A stretch of DNA of 64,000 nt from NCBI RefSeq assembly GCF_014656135.1, contig NZ_BNBV01000017.1, positions 1 through 64,000 on the forward strand, written 5' to 3'. Below the pieces are notes generated by a model, which did no database searches, was not told the origin of the DNA, and saw nothing but the letters and a program-made list of their open reading frames with translations. Position 1 is the stretch's first letter, and each line of letters begins with the position of its first letter. Shown in pieces: positions 33,133 to 42,614 of this stretch. This DNA is from Streptomyces thermodiastaticus (GTDB lineage Bacteria > Actinomycetota > Actinomycetes > Streptomycetales > Streptomycetaceae). Made by a program: the position numbers and the translations under genes.

Positions 33133-34572
33133 TCACGCCCGGCGGGACGGAACCCGCCGGTCCGTACCGGTGGGGACGGCCGCCGCCGAGCGGACACGGC
33201 CACCTGCGCGGGGCGCCGGCACCAGCAGTGCCGCGAGCGCCGCCCCCAGACACAGCACGGCCAGCACGGCGAAGCCGTGGACGTAACCGGAGGCCTGGGG
33301 CAGGCCCGACGGCTGGAGACGACCGGTGACCAGCACACTGGTCACCGAGGTGCCGAGGGAGCCGCCGATGGTGCGGATGTTGGCGTTCATGCCGGTCGCG
33401 GCGCCGGTCCGGTCCGCCGGGACACTGCCGACGATCACATTGGCCATCGAGGCGAAGGCCAGGCCGATACCGAAACCGAACACCCCGGCGACGAGGGCCA
33501 CCTGCCACTGCTGGTCGTGCCACGCGGCGAGGAAGCCGCAGGCCAGCGCGCCCAGTGCGGCACCGGCGGTCAGCTGCGCCTTCGCACCGACCACATGCTG
33601 CAGACGACCGCTGAGCACACCCGAGCAGAACATCGCCACCAGCATCGGCAGCATGAGGAGCCCGGCGTCGGTCACACTCGAGCCGAAGCCGTATCCCGCC
33701 TGCCTCGGCGTCTGCACGAAGCCGGGCAGGAAGGACCAGATGGCGTACATGCCGGCGCCGAAGAGCAGCGCTGCCGTGTTGGTGGTCCACACGGCGGGCA
33801 GCCGCATCACCCGCAGGTCGACCAGCGGGCTGCGGGAGCGGGCCTCGGCGTACAGCCACAGCGCGAACAGCACGACCGCCGCGGCGAACAGGCCGAGCAC
33901 CCGGAGCGAGGTCCACCCCCAGGTGCCGGCCTGACTCAGCGGCAGCAGCAGGGCCACCAGCCAGGCCGACAGCAGCCCGGCGCCGAGCCAGCTGATGCTG
34001 CCCTCGGCCCGGTTGCGGGACTCCGGCACGCACCGCAGGGCGGTCAGCGCGGTGAGGGCGACGACGGCGACCGGGATCCAGAACAGCCAGTGGTAGTCCA
34101 GGGCGGACACGATGGGGCCGGCCGCCACCATGCCCACGCCGCCGCCCGCCGCGATCACGGCGGACAGGCTGCCGATCCTGCCGGGCACCTCGGCCGGCGC
34201 GAACTCGTCCCGGACGATCCCGAAGGACAGCGGGAACAACGCGCCGCCGACGCCCTGGACGACCCGGGCGACGATCAGTACGCCGATGCTCGGCGCGAGC
34301 GCGGCGAGCAGACACCCGGCGAGCACCGTCAGCAGGACGGCGACGAGGGTGCGTTTCTTCCCGGTCAGGTCGCCGACCCGGCCGAGAATGGGGGTGAAGA
34401 CCGAGGCGGACAGCAGATACGCCGTCATCACCCAGGGCGCGGTGGACGGGGAGGTGTGCAGTGCGTGCTGGACGGTCGGCAAGGCCGGAGCGATCAGCGA
34501 CTGCAGCATGGAGAACACGCCGGCACCGGTCGCGAGGACCGCGAAGGTGAGGCGCGTGGACGTGCGGGGCAT
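33133..34572 (-). CDS. MFS drug-type efflux transporter
   Basis: A 479-residue membrane protein of the DHA2-like major facilitator branch, with about 14 helices. Signature loops include WVMTAYLLSASVFTPILGRVGDLTGKKRT (in part, the motif A region) and ARVVQGVGGALFPLSFGIVRD (motif C region, in part). Such proteins export drugs or own secondary metabolites by proton exchange. It is divergent from a TetR gene with two palindromic operators in between, the standard arrangement of a repressed pump. Start ATG 34572. Confidence 0.92.
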   Translation of the reverse strand: MPRTSTRLTFAVLATGAGVFSMLQSLIAPALPTVQHALHTSPSTAPWVMTAYLLSASVFTPILGRVGDLTGKKRTLVAVLLTVLAGCLLAALAPSIGVLIVARVVQGVGGALFPLSFGIVRDEFAPAEVPGRIGSLSAVIAAGGGVGMVAAGPIVSALDYHWLFWIPVAVVALTALTALRCVPESRNRAEGSISWLGAGLLSAWLVALLLPLSQAGTWGWTSLRVLGLFAAAVVLFALWLYAEARSRSPLVDLRVMRLPAVWTTNTAALLFGAGMYAIWSFLPGFVQTPRQAGYGFGSSVTDAGLLMLPMLVAMFCSGVLSGRLQHVVGAKAQLTAGAALGALACGFLAAWHDQQWQVALVAGVFGFGIGLAFASMANVIVGSVPADRTGAATGMNANIRTIGGSLGTSVTSVLVTGRLQPSGLPQASGYVHGFAVLAVLCLGAALAALLVPAPRAGGRVRSAAAVPTGTDRRVPSRRA

Positions 34573-34804
34573 GAAGGGCCTCTCGGGGCAGGGGCGACCG
34601 TGCGGCCGTCGCGGTCGCCCGAGTGCGGTGTGCTGGGCAGCACCGACATGCGGGGACAGCGGCGATCGGTCGCCAGGAAGGTGTCGGGGGGCCGGGCGGC
34701 GCGCGCGGCGCGGGCCCGTGAATCAGGTCTCAGGAGGGTGCCGTCGTGTTCCGGTGCGCGCGGCCGCATGCGCCCACGGCACGGCAGCACCCCTGCACTG
34801 GTAA

Positions 34805-34824
34805 AGTGGAGGTACTCCTCCACT
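34805..34824. promoter_or_regulatory. Palindromic TetR operator 1
   Basis: AGTGGAGGTACTCCTCCACT has perfect 8-base arms around four bases. It lies 51 bases before the TetR start, in the region shared with the divergent MFS gene. Confidence 0.8.
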
Positions 34825-34828
34825 GTAG

Positions 34829-34844
34829 CGGAGGTATTCCTCCG
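34829..34844. promoter_or_regulatory. Palindromic TetR operator 2
   Basis: CGGAGGTATTCCTCCG has 6-base arms with the same four-base spacing. Its centre is 22 bases (two helical turns) from that of operator 1, so two dimers could bind on one face. Confidence 0.8.
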
Positions 34845-34874
34845 GTTCAATCGAGCCCGCCCCGGGAGGCAGCA

Positions 34875-35453
34875 GTGACGCCCCAGCCGTTCCCTGTCCG
34901 CGAGATCGTGGCGTCCCGGCGGCCGCACCGGAAGGACGCCGCCCGCAACTTCGACGCCCTCCTGGCCGCGGCACGCGAGGCCTTCGCCGAGCACGGTGCG
35001 GAGGCCTCCCTGGAGGACATCGCCCGCCGCGCGGGCGTCGGCATCGGCACCCTGTACCGCAACTTCCCCACCCGCCGCGATCTGTTCGAAAGCGTCTACG
35101 CGGACGAGGTGAACGAGCTGTGCCTGGTCGCCGAGGAGGTGGCCGTCCTGGAGCCGTGGGAGGCGCTGACGGCCTGGCTGGACCGGTTCACCGGCTACAT
35201 GGTCACCAAGCGTGCCGTCCGTGAGGCCCTCGACGGTGACTCGGAGATCTTCCAGGCCTGCCGGGAATCGATGGAGGCGGCGGGCGGTCCGCTGTTCGAA
35301 CGGGCCCAGCAGGCCGGCCAGGTCCGCCGGGACATGACCTTCAGCGAACTGCTGAGGATGATCGCCGGGATCACCGCGACCGCCTTCGACGACGAGGACC
35401 AGCGCCGCCGGGTGCTGTCCATCGCCCTGGACGGGGTCCGCGCGAGCCGCTGA
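34875..35453 (+). CDS. TetR-family repressor of the divergent MFS pump
   Basis: A 192-residue regulator. Residues about 18-65 are the TetR DNA-binding domain (DALLAAAREAFAEHG, then LEDIARRAGVGIGTLYRNFPTRRDLFESVY, in part). The C-terminal ligand domain ends FDDEDQRRRVLSIALDGVRA, as in the group of streptomycete TetR proteins that control efflux pumps. GTG 34875 is chosen for the GGGAGG upstream and because the earlier frame runs through the operators. Twin palindromes at 34805-34844 are its likely binding sites, repressing both itself and the pump. Confidence 0.92.
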   Translation: MTPQPFPVREIVASRRPHRKDAARNFDALLAAAREAFAEHGAEASLEDIARRAGVGIGTLYRNFPTRRDLFESVYADEVNELCLVAEEVAVLEPWEALTAWLDRFTGYMVTKRAVREALDGDSEIFQACRESMEAAGGPLFERAQQAGQVRRDMTFSELLRMIAGITATAFDDEDQRRRVLSIALDGVRASR

Positions 35454-36128
35454 GTGCCCATGCGGACCGTGCTGCCTGGGTCCGTCGTCGAACGGATCTT
35501 GCGCAGAGCAGGAACGACGTTCCGGCCGCCTCGGCCGGGCCCTTGAGCCCGCGCCGCGGCATCGACGAGGACCACCGGACAGAGGGCGGCTGGATGGCGC
35601 TGCGACGTGAGCTGCAGGCGTTCGGTGTGCAACGGGCCCATCCACGCGATCGTCGATTCCGAGACGATCGCGGCGCTGCAGCAGATGCTCACGGCCATCG
35701 TCGGCTGCCGAGGGCCGGTCGACACAATCGCCACCCCGGTGACCGAGGCCGCGTTCGCCCGCCGCGCCGGAACGCTCGTCGAAGACGACGGCGTACGACG
35801 GCCCGACCGCGACCGGGCACGCAGGGAGGTCCTTGGAACTGATGGCCCGTCAAGGAGGTGTCGAATCGAGGCTCGTCCGTCATGAGCGGTCGGATGCCGA
35901 ATGAGGTGTACTGTCAGGCCGCGGTGGTCCCTGGGCTTGCACGACGGCCCGGTCGGACGACTGGATGGTGCTGGACGGGATCGCGTGAACGCTGCGGACC
36001 GGCTCGGCCTGGCGGGACGGGCCGCGCACGCCGCGACACCGATGCGCGCCTGGCGTTCTGGTGGCCAACAGATGGCATTCAGCCGACGTACACGTCGTTG
36101 CAACGTGGTTGCATCAGAGTCCCGCCTC
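35454..36128. other. 675-base region without a recognised gene
   Basis: No recognisable gene or strong ribosome site is seen. A 92-codon frame at 35607-35885 (starting GTG, containing HAIVDSETIAALQQML and GPVDTIATPVTEAAFARRAG) is possible but I cannot match it to a family. The base composition is somewhat lower in GC than the neighbours. It may be the remains of an older gene. Confidence 0.3.
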
Positions 36129-38102
36129 GTGCCTGTTTCTTCACACTCACGCGTCGGCGTCGCCTCGGTGAGCGCCGCGGCTTTGACGTTCTCGGTACTC
36201 CTTGCCACGGGGCTGTTCGCCGCTCAGCCTGCGGCCGCCGCTGACCCGGCCGGCTACCAGAACGTTCGCATCAATGAGGTCACCTCCTCGGACAACGACA
36301 CCGTGGAGCTGTACAACGCGGGCTCCACCGCGGTGGACATCAGCGGCTGGAAGATGTCCGACGACAGCTTCTCGCCCCGGTCGTTCACCCCGTCCGCCAC
36401 CACGATCGCTGCCGGCGGCTTCATCACCTTCGACTCGCCCAAGGGCCTCGGTGACTCGGACAAGCTGGTGATCTACACCGCCGGCGGCGCGGTGGTCGAC
36501 CGCGTGGAGTGGGCCACCGACAAGGCCAAGCCGGCGATGGCCCGCTGCGGCGGTGACGGCACCGGCGCGTGGGTGACTACGGTCAAGGCGACCACGTTCG
36601 GCGCCGCGAACTCCGCGGGCTGCCCGTCGGCGGTCCCGTCGGCGAGCCAGGTGCGGATCAACGAGGTCGCCTCCGACGGCTCGGACACCGTGGAGCTGTA
36701 CAACGATGGTACGAGCGCGGTCAGCATCGGGTCGTGGAAGTACGTCGACAACGACACCGGCCACTCCCCGGTCTCGATCTCGTCCTCCTCCCCGAGCGCA
36801 ACGAGCATCCCTGCGGGCGGCTACCTCACCTTCGACTCCACCATCGGCCTGGGCGACAACGACTCGCTCTTCCTCTTCGACGGCGACGGCACCTCCATCG
36901 ACTCCGTGACCTGGGCCGACGACGGCGCCAAGCCGTCCGATGAACGCTGTGCCAACGGCACCGGGTGGTTCCAGACCTCCACGACCGCGACGCTCGGCAG
37001 CGCCAACTCCTGCTCCGGCGGTGGTGGCGGAGGCGGTCAGACCGGTCATCTGCTCGGCGGCGGCGGCTCACTGACCAGCGGCTGCACCCCTGAGGCACCA
37101 TCCGGCACGGGCTCGGCCCCGGCGGGCACGTCGGCGTGGCCGGGCGGGCCGGACGTCACGATCACCGACGACGTCTGCGCGTTCACCACGCCCACCGGCC
37201 CGGAGGGCCGCGACGTGAGCGGGCTGGCGTTCGACCCGGCGAACCCGTCGGTGCTGTGGGCGGTCAAGAACAAGAACTGGCTGTTCAAGCTGGTCAAGAA
37301 CAACGGCAAGTGGATCCCGGACCCGTCGTGGAGCGCGACCGGTAAGCAGATCCGCTTCGCCGGCGGGACCGGCCGGCCGGACTCCGAGGGTGTGACGGTC
37401 GGCGGCAACGGCCACATCTACGTGACGTCCGAGCGAGACAACGCCGACAATGCGGTCCCCAAGGACACGATCATGGAGTTCGACCCGGCCGCGACCGGAT
37501 CGACGCTGACTCCGGTCCACCAGTGGGATGTGACCTCGCAGTTCCCCCAGCTCGACACCGGCAGCAAGGACGACGCCAACCTCGGGTTCGAGGGCGTCGG
37601 CTATGTGCCCGACAGCTGGCTGACCGCGAACGGCTGGATCGACCCGCTCACCCATGCCGCCTACAACCCGGCGAACTACCCGCTGCACGGATCCGGCCTG
37701 TTCTTCGCCGGCCTGGAGTGGGACGGCACGCTGCACGTCTACGGCCTGAACTCCGACGGCTCGTTCACCACGTTCGGCACGATCGCCACCGGCAAGGCAT
37801 CCGTGATGGACGTCATGTTCGACGCCGGGACGCAGCGCATCGTCGCGACCTGTGACAACACCTGCGGCGAGACGCACACCTTCCTGAAGATCGACGCCGC
37901 CGGCACCGTCGTGCCGGACGTGACCTACACGAACCCGGCCGTCATGCCGGTCGACAACCTGGAGGGCTTCGCCATCGCGCCCACGTCGACCTGCGTCAAC
38001 GGCTTCCGCGAAGCGGTCTGGAGCGACGACGGCATCTACGGCTTCGGCTCCGCGAGCTCCTCCGACGGACACGCCCTGTACAGCGGCACTTTCCCCTGCT
38101 GA
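36129..38102 (+). CDS. Secreted protein with two lamin-tail domains and a C-terminal esterase-like propeller
   Basis: About 657 residues. A Sec signal peptide (VGVASVSAAALTFSVLLATG, then AQPAAAADP) is followed by two lamin-tail (LTD) domains at about residues 40-165 and 170-295, each starting VRINEV and containing DTVELYN and a TFDSxxGLGD(S/N)D loop. A glycine-rich linker (about 300-320) joins them to a region of about 330 residues with SGLAFDPANPSVLWAVKNKN, SEGVTVGGNGHIYVTSERDN and NLEGFAIAP. This pattern looks like a beta-propeller of the esterase-like/phytase-like type. Such proteins are secreted and may hydrolyse phosphoesters. GTG 36129 is chosen as it puts the signal in place; ATG 36072 is an alternative. 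No clear ribosome site. Confidence 0.82.
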   Translation: MPVSSHSRVGVASVSAAALTFSVLLATGLFAAQPAAAADPAGYQNVRINEVTSSDNDTVELYNAGSTAVDISGWKMSDDSFSPRSFTPSATTIAAGGFITFDSPKGLGDSDKLVIYTAGGAVVDRVEWATDKAKPAMARCGGDGTGAWVTTVKATTFGAANSAGCPSAVPSASQVRINEVASDGSDTVELYNDGTSAVSIGSWKYVDNDTGHSPVSISSSSPSATSIPAGGYLTFDSTIGLGDNDSLFLFDGDGTSIDSVTWADDGAKPSDERCANGTGWFQTSTTATLGSANSCSGGGGGGGQTGHLLGGGGSLTSGCTPEAPSGTGSAPAGTSAWPGGPDVTITDDVCAFTTPTGPEGRDVSGLAFDPANPSVLWAVKNKNWLFKLVKNNGKWIPDPSWSATGKQIRFAGGTGRPDSEGVTVGGNGHIYVTSERDNADNAVPKDTIMEFDPAATGSTLTPVHQWDVTSQFPQLDTGSKDDANLGFEGVGYVPDSWLTANGWIDPLTHAAYNPANYPLHGSGLFFAGLEWDGTLHVYGLNSDGSFTTFGTIATGKASVMDVMFDAGTQRIVATCDNTCGETHTFLKIDAAGTVVPDVTYTNPAVMPVDNLEGFAIAPTSTCVNGFREAVWSDDGIYGFGSASSSDGHALYSGTFPC

Positions 38103-38741
38103 CCCGTGACCGCAGGGGACGGCTCACGTACGGGTCCGCCGCCCGGCGATGCCGGTGTGGAGCGACGGATCAACCCGGTGCACCGCCATCACGGGCGCTC
38201 AGGCCAGGTTCGCCGTGGTCCTGCAGAGCCGGGGCCGCCGCGCCGGCGCCGTACCGAAGCCGAACAGGTCCGCATCCAGGCCGGAGCGGGACCGTGCGCC
38301 CCGACGGGTGGTCGCCCCTGTCCGCCCTGACGAGGCGTCGCCCGCCGGCCGACCTGCGCGAAGCGGCTCCCTCACCCGTCCGACGCTTCGAACGCGCGCG
38401 CCGCGCGGCCGGGCCTTACTGTCGAAGTGCCTGCGGTGACAGGACGCAGGGTCAGGGCGGTCCCCGCACGCAGCGCCCTGGGCTGGGACCGCCCTCTGCG
38501 TCCAGGCTGCCCGACGCCGGCGACGCGCAACGCAGGGGCGCGCGCGACCGGTTCCACGGTCGGCCGGACCGCGGGTCGCCCGCCTCCGCGGCACAGCGGG
38601 GCAGGGAGGCAGGGGTGGGGAAGCGCCGGCACACCGCCATCGCGTACCGCGGTGTCGCGGTGACCCGGCATCTCCTCGGGCAAGGCGGGTCACGGTCACC
38701 CGGCGTCCCCTCGGGCAGGACGGGCGGCACAGGCCCCTCGG
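38103..38741. other. 640-base non-coding region
   Basis: No supported gene is visible between the lamin-tail gene and the GntR gene; both stops face it. A near-duplicate of about 35 bases is present: GGTGACCCGGCATCTCCTCG from 38659 and GGTCACCCGGCGTCCCCTCG from 38694. Otherwise I see no regulatory site or strong terminator. Confidence 0.4.
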
Positions 38742-39422
38742 CTATGCGGAGGCCGACGTGCCCGCCTCCGGCGGCAGGCCGGGCCGCCCGCTGAACCCCG
38801 AGCGGTGGAGCACCGCCGCGAGGTGGTCGGCGAGCAGCCGCCGGGCCTCGGCCGGACGCTGTTCGTGCAGGGCCGTGGCGATCGCGGCGTGTTCCGCCAC
38901 GTCCTCGGCGGCGTGCGCGGGACCGGCAGTGGCCGCGGCGGAGATCCGCTCCTGCTGGTTCCACAGCGTCTCGTACAGACCGGCGACGACCTGATTGCCG
39001 GCGGAGCCGACCAGCCGGCAGTGGAAGGTGCGGCCCAGCTCCCGCGCGCCGGCCGGTGTGGTGCCCTGCTGCTCCTGCTCGCAGTCCCTCAGCAGTGCCT
39101 CCCCGGTCTCGCGCACCGCCTCCGCGCCCCGGGCGGCCAGCGCGTCCAGGGCGAACAGCTCCAGCAGCAGGCGTGCCTGCAGCACCCCGTGGGCGTCCTC
39201 GGGACCCACCGGGACGACGACCGCCCCGCGCTTGGGGTACACCCGCAGGAAGCCCTCGTTCTGCAGACGCTGGAACGCCTCCCGCACGGGGGTGCGGGAG
39301 ATCCCGAGATCGGCCGCGACGGTGCCCTCCGAGAGCAGGTCCCCGCTGGTGTACACGCCGTCGAGCAGGCTGTCCCGGATGTGCGCGTAGGCGCGGTCCG
39401 CGGCCTTGGGCTGGATGGTCAT
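38742..39422 (-). CDS. GntR/FadR-family regulator of the lut locus
   Basis: A 226-residue regulator. Residues 8-75 hold the GntR winged helix (AYAHIRDSLLDGVYTSGDLLSEGTVAADLGISRTPVREAFQRLQNEGFLRV, in part), followed by a six-helix FCD effector domain (ARLLLELFALDALAARGAEAV, TFHCRLVGSAGNQVV, EDVAEHAAIATALHEQRPAEARRLLADHL, in part). FCD regulators of this kind often bind lactate, glycolate or similar acids. It is divergent from lutABC and likely represses it, with palindromes at 39474-39485 and 39501-39510 in the shared gap. ATG 39422. Confidence 0.92.
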   Translation of the reverse strand: MTIQPKAADRAYAHIRDSLLDGVYTSGDLLSEGTVAADLGISRTPVREAFQRLQNEGFLRVYPKRGAVVVPVGPEDAHGVLQARLLLELFALDALAARGAEAVRETGEALLRDCEQEQQGTTPAGARELGRTFHCRLVGSAGNQVVAGLYETLWNQQERISAAATAGPAHAAEDVAEHAAIATALHEQRPAEARRLLADHLAAVLHRSGFSGRPGLPPEAGTSASA

Positions 39423-39473
39423 GCAGGCATTGTGCCGCATGCCGCACAGGATGTCCGCCAGCTGGTGCACTTG

Positions 39474-39510
39474 CTTGCATACAAGTTGACGTCTATGGTC
39501 GTATGCATAT
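39474..39510. promoter_or_regulatory. GntR-type operators before lutABC
   Basis: CTTGCATACAAG at 39474-39485 is a dyad with four-base arms. A second dyad, GTATGCATAT, is at 39501-39510. Both lie between the divergent GntR and lutA starts. Confidence 0.6.
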
Positions 39511-39586
39511 CGTCGGTGGCGTCCCCATCGCCGCTGGGGGCGTGTCCGCAGTCCGCCGGCGACCGTCAGCGAGAAAGGGCGAGGCC

Positions 39587-40366
39587 ATGCGCACCGCGCT
39601 GTTCGTCACATGCCTCAACGACACTCTGTTCCCGCGAACGGGGCAGGCCGCGGTCGAGCTGCTGCGGCGGCTCGGCGTCGAGGTCGAGTTCCCCGCCGCG
39701 CAGAGCTGTTGCGGCCAGATGCACTACAACACCGGCTACCGGGCCGAGACCGCGAAGCTGGCCCGCCACTTCGTCGAGGTCTTCGGCGACTACGACCGGA
39801 TCATCGTCCCCTCCGCCTCGTGCGGCGGGATGCCCGCGGAGGCGTACGCGATCGCCGCCGAGTCCGTCGGGGACGACGGCCTGCTGCGCGACGTCCGCCG
39901 GATCGCGCCGCGGGTGCACGAACTGACGAGCTTTCTGACCGACACGCTCGGCGTGGAGGAGGTCGGCGCGTACTTCCCGCACCGCGTCACCTACCACCCC
40001 ACCTGCCACAGCCTGCGTGCCTCGGCGCTCGGCGACCGGCCCTACCGGCTGCTGCGGGCGGTGCGCGGGATCGACTTCGTCGAGCTGCCCGCGCAGGAGG
40101 AGTGCTGCGGCTTCGGCGGCACCTTCTCGGTGAAGAACGGGGCCGTCTCCGGGGCCATGAACGGCGACAAGGCCCGGCACGTGCGGGAGACCGGGGCGCA
40201 CGTCCTGGCGGCGGTGGACAACTCGTGTCTGATGAACATCGGCGGCCGCCTCGCCAAGGACGGCCACCCGGTACGCACGATGCACCTGGTGGAGATCCTG
40301 GCCAGGACCGAGAAGGACGGTCCGCTGGACGGCGTGCCGGTCACGGAAGGGGAGAGGGTGCGATGA
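39587..40366 (+). CDS. lutA: L-lactate utilisation protein A, Fe-S-binding
   Basis: A 259-residue protein with two CCG-type cysteine domains: QSCCGQMHYNTGYR (about residues 40-53) and EECCGFGGTFSVKNG (about 180-195), which coordinate an iron-sulfur cluster as in heterodisulfide reductase-like proteins. LutA with LutB and LutC oxidises L-lactate to pyruvate in place of a flavin lactate dehydrogenase. ATG 39587 follows GAAAGGGCGAGG. Its stop overlaps the lutB start (ATGA), so it is the first gene of a three-gene operon controlled by the GntR neighbour. Confidence 0.95.
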   Translation: MRTALFVTCLNDTLFPRTGQAAVELLRRLGVEVEFPAAQSCCGQMHYNTGYRAETAKLARHFVEVFGDYDRIIVPSASCGGMPAEAYAIAAESVGDDGLLRDVRRIAPRVHELTSFLTDTLGVEEVGAYFPHRVTYHPTCHSLRASALGDRPYRLLRAVRGIDFVELPAQEECCGFGGTFSVKNGAVSGAMNGDKARHVRETGAHVLAAVDNSCLMNIGGRLAKDGHPVRTMHLVEILARTEKDGPLDGVPVTEGERVR

Positions 40367-41802
40367 GCAAGGTGTTCCTCGACTGGCCGGCGTTCCCCAC
40401 GGCGGCCGAACGCGCCACCAAGGACGAGCAGTTGCGCGCCAACGTGCGCCGGGCCACCCACACGATCCGCGCCAAGCGGGGGGCGCTGGCGGCGGAACGC
40501 CCCGACTGGCAGGACCTGCGCGACAGCGCGGCCGCGGTGAAGGACGAGGTCCTGCGCCACCTCGACACCTACCTCGAACAGCTGGAGACGAAGGTCCGCG
40601 AGGCCGGCGGTGTCGTGCACTGGGCGCAGGACGCCGAGGAGGCCAACCGGATCGTCACCGGCCTGGTCCAGGAGACCGGAGAGACGGAGATCGTCAAGGT
40701 CAAGTCCATGCTGACCGAGGAGATCGGCCTCGACGCTGCACTGGAGCAGGCCGGCATCAGCGCCCGTGAGACGGACCTGGCCGCCGCCATCGTGCAGCTC
40801 GGCGACGACCTGCCCTCCCACGTCGTGGTCCCGGCCCTGCACCGCAACCGCACGGAGATCCGCGACATCTTCCGGCGGGAGATGGGCAGGCACGGCCGGC
40901 CGGCACCCGACGACCTCGGCGACGACCCCGAGGAACTGGCCGAGGCGGCACGCCTGCACATGCGGGACAAGTTCCTGAGAGCGAAGGTCGCCGTCTCCGG
41001 GGCCAACTTCATGATCGCCGAGACCGGAACCCTGGTGATCGTGGAGTCGGAGGGCAACGGGCGCATGTGCCTGACCCTGCCCGAGACCCTGATCTCGGTG
41101 GTCGGCATCGAGAAGGTCCTGCCCACCTGGCGCGACCTGGAGATCTTCCTGCAGCTGCTGGCCCGCAACGCCACCGGTGAGCGGATGGCGCCCTACACCT
41201 CCAGCTGGACCGGGACCACGGACGGCGACGGGCCGCGCACCTTCCACCTGGTCCTGGTCGACAACGGCCGCACCCGCGCCCTGGCCGACCCGGTGGGCCG
41301 GCAGGCACTGCGCTGCATCCGCTGCGGAGCCTGCATGAACATCTGCCCCGTCTACGAGCGCACCGGAGGCCACGCCTACGGCTCGGTCTACCCCGGCCCC
41401 ATCGGCGCCATCCTCAACCCCCTGCTCAAGGGGCCCGACGACACCCAGACCGCGTCCCTGCCCTACGCCTCCACCCTCTGCGGCGCCTGCAACGAGGTGT
41501 GCCCGGTCTGCATCCGCTTCACCGACGTCCTGCTCAAGCTGCGGTCGGACGTGGCCGAGGGCGACGCCGAGGTCAAGCACCCCGCCGAGAAGGCTGCCCT
41601 GAAGGCCGTGGCGGGCGTCATGCGGCACAACCCGCTGTGGAACGCCGCCGTGAAGTCGGCCGGCCGGGCCGGGGCGGTGCTGCCCACGGACATGAACCTG
41701 CCCGGCCCGCTGCACGGCTGGACCGACAGCAGGACCATCCCCGAGATCCCCGCGCAGTCCTTCCGCACCTGGTGGAAGCGGACCGAAGGAGGTACCCGGT
41801 GA
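40363..41802 (+). CDS. lutB: L-lactate utilisation protein B, Fe-S/DUF162
   Basis: A 479-residue protein. Residues about 60-290 are the LUD (DUF162) domain (KVKSMLTEEIGLDAAL, KVAVSGANFMIAETGTLVIVESEGNGRM, in part). About 300-400 is a ferredoxin-like 2x[4Fe-4S] region with CIRCGACMNICPVYE and CGACNEVCPVC. LutB is the electron-transfer subunit of L-lactate oxidation. It overlaps lutA and lutC by four bases each, so the three proteins are made in balance. Confidence 0.95.
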   Translation: MSKVFLDWPAFPTAAERATKDEQLRANVRRATHTIRAKRGALAAERPDWQDLRDSAAAVKDEVLRHLDTYLEQLETKVREAGGVVHWAQDAEEANRIVTGLVQETGETEIVKVKSMLTEEIGLDAALEQAGISARETDLAAAIVQLGDDLPSHVVVPALHRNRTEIRDIFRREMGRHGRPAPDDLGDDPEELAEAARLHMRDKFLRAKVAVSGANFMIAETGTLVIVESEGNGRMCLTLPETLISVVGIEKVLPTWRDLEIFLQLLARNATGERMAPYTSSWTGTTDGDGPRTFHLVLVDNGRTRALADPVGRQALRCIRCGACMNICPVYERTGGHAYGSVYPGPIGAILNPLLKGPDDTQTASLPYASTLCGACNEVCPVCIRFTDVLLKLRSDVAEGDAEVKHPAEKAALKAVAGVMRHNPLWNAAVKSAGRAGAVLPTDMNLPGPLHGWTDSRTIPEIPAQSFRTWWKRTEGGTR

Positions 41803-42434
41803 GCGCCCGCGAGGCCATCCTGGGCCGCATCCGCGCGGCCGTCGCCGACCTGCCCGACGACCCCGTCGAGGTGCCCCGCGCCTACCTGCGCGGCGCCCCC
41901 GGCATCACCCCAGGCGACCGCGAGGCCACCGTCGAGCTGTTCGTCACCCGCGTGACGGAGTACGGGGCGACGGTGCGCCGGGTGCCGGAGGCGGACCTGC
42001 CCACCGCGGTGGCCGCGGCCCTCGACGAACGGGCCGCACGCACAGCGGTCGTCCCCGACGGTCTCGACCCGGCGTGGACGGCCGCATGGAAGGGACAGGT
42101 GCGCCGTGACGTGCCCGCGCTGTCCACGGCGCAGCTCGACGCGACCGACGCCGTGGTCAGCGCCTGCGCGGCGGCCGTCGCCGACTCCGGCACGATCGTG
42201 CTGGACGCCGGCCCCGGACAGGGGCGCCGCGCCCTCAGCCTGGTCCCGGACGTCCACGTGTGCGTCGTGCGCGAGGAGCAGATCGGCTCCGCCCTGCCCG
42301 AGGTGATCGGCAGGCTCGACCCGCGGCGGCCCATCACCTGGATCAGCGGCCCCTCGGCCACCGCGGACATTGAGATGATCCGTGTCCAGGGCGTCCACGG
42401 GCCGCGCAGGCTGACCGTCCTCGTCACACACTGA
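41799..42434 (+). CDS. lutC: L-lactate utilisation protein C, LUD domain
   Basis: A 211-residue LUD-domain protein: SAREAILGRIRAAVADLPD, VVPDGLDPAWTA, ATDAVVSACAAAVADSGTIVLDAG, and a closing SGPSATADIEMIRVQGVHGPRRLTVLV (in part) that is the most conserved signature. It is the third component of the lactate-oxidising complex. Start GTG 41799 overlaps the lutB stop (GTGA). A hairpin follows at 42449-42481. Confidence 0.95.
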   Translation: MSAREAILGRIRAAVADLPDDPVEVPRAYLRGAPGITPGDREATVELFVTRVTEYGATVRRVPEADLPTAVAAALDERAARTAVVPDGLDPAWTAAWKGQVRRDVPALSTAQLDATDAVVSACAAAVADSGTIVLDAGPGQGRRALSLVPDVHVCVVREEQIGSALPEVIGRLDPRRPITWISGPSATADIEMIRVQGVHGPRRLTVLVTH

Positions 42435-42448
42435 AACCACCTGCGTAC

Positions 42449-42481
42449 GCCCGTCCCGGCGGCCCCGGCGCCGGGACGGGC
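42449..42481. terminator. Hairpin after lutC
   Basis: GCCCGTCCCGGC pairs with GCCGGGACGGGC over 12 bases with a 9-base loop, 14 bases after the lutC stop. No U-tract follows. Confidence 0.65.
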
Positions 42482-42614
42482 TGACCCGGGGCCCGCCGCC
42501 CGGTGGGAGGGCCGGGCCCGGGCTGCCGCCGGCTTCGGGGCCGGCGATCACAGCCGGCGGAGGTGTCCCGCGGGGGCGACGGGATGCCGCTCGCCGAACG
42601 GTCGCCCTCGGCCC

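Noticed and set aside
35607..35885. A 92-codon frame as a gene
   Set aside because: No ribosome site, no recognised family and ordinary length for a chance frame in high-GC DNA.
38294..38794. A plus-strand frame in the gap before the GntR gene
   Set aside because: Arginine/proline-rich translation typical of antisense or non-coding GC-rich DNA; it overlaps the GntR gene end.
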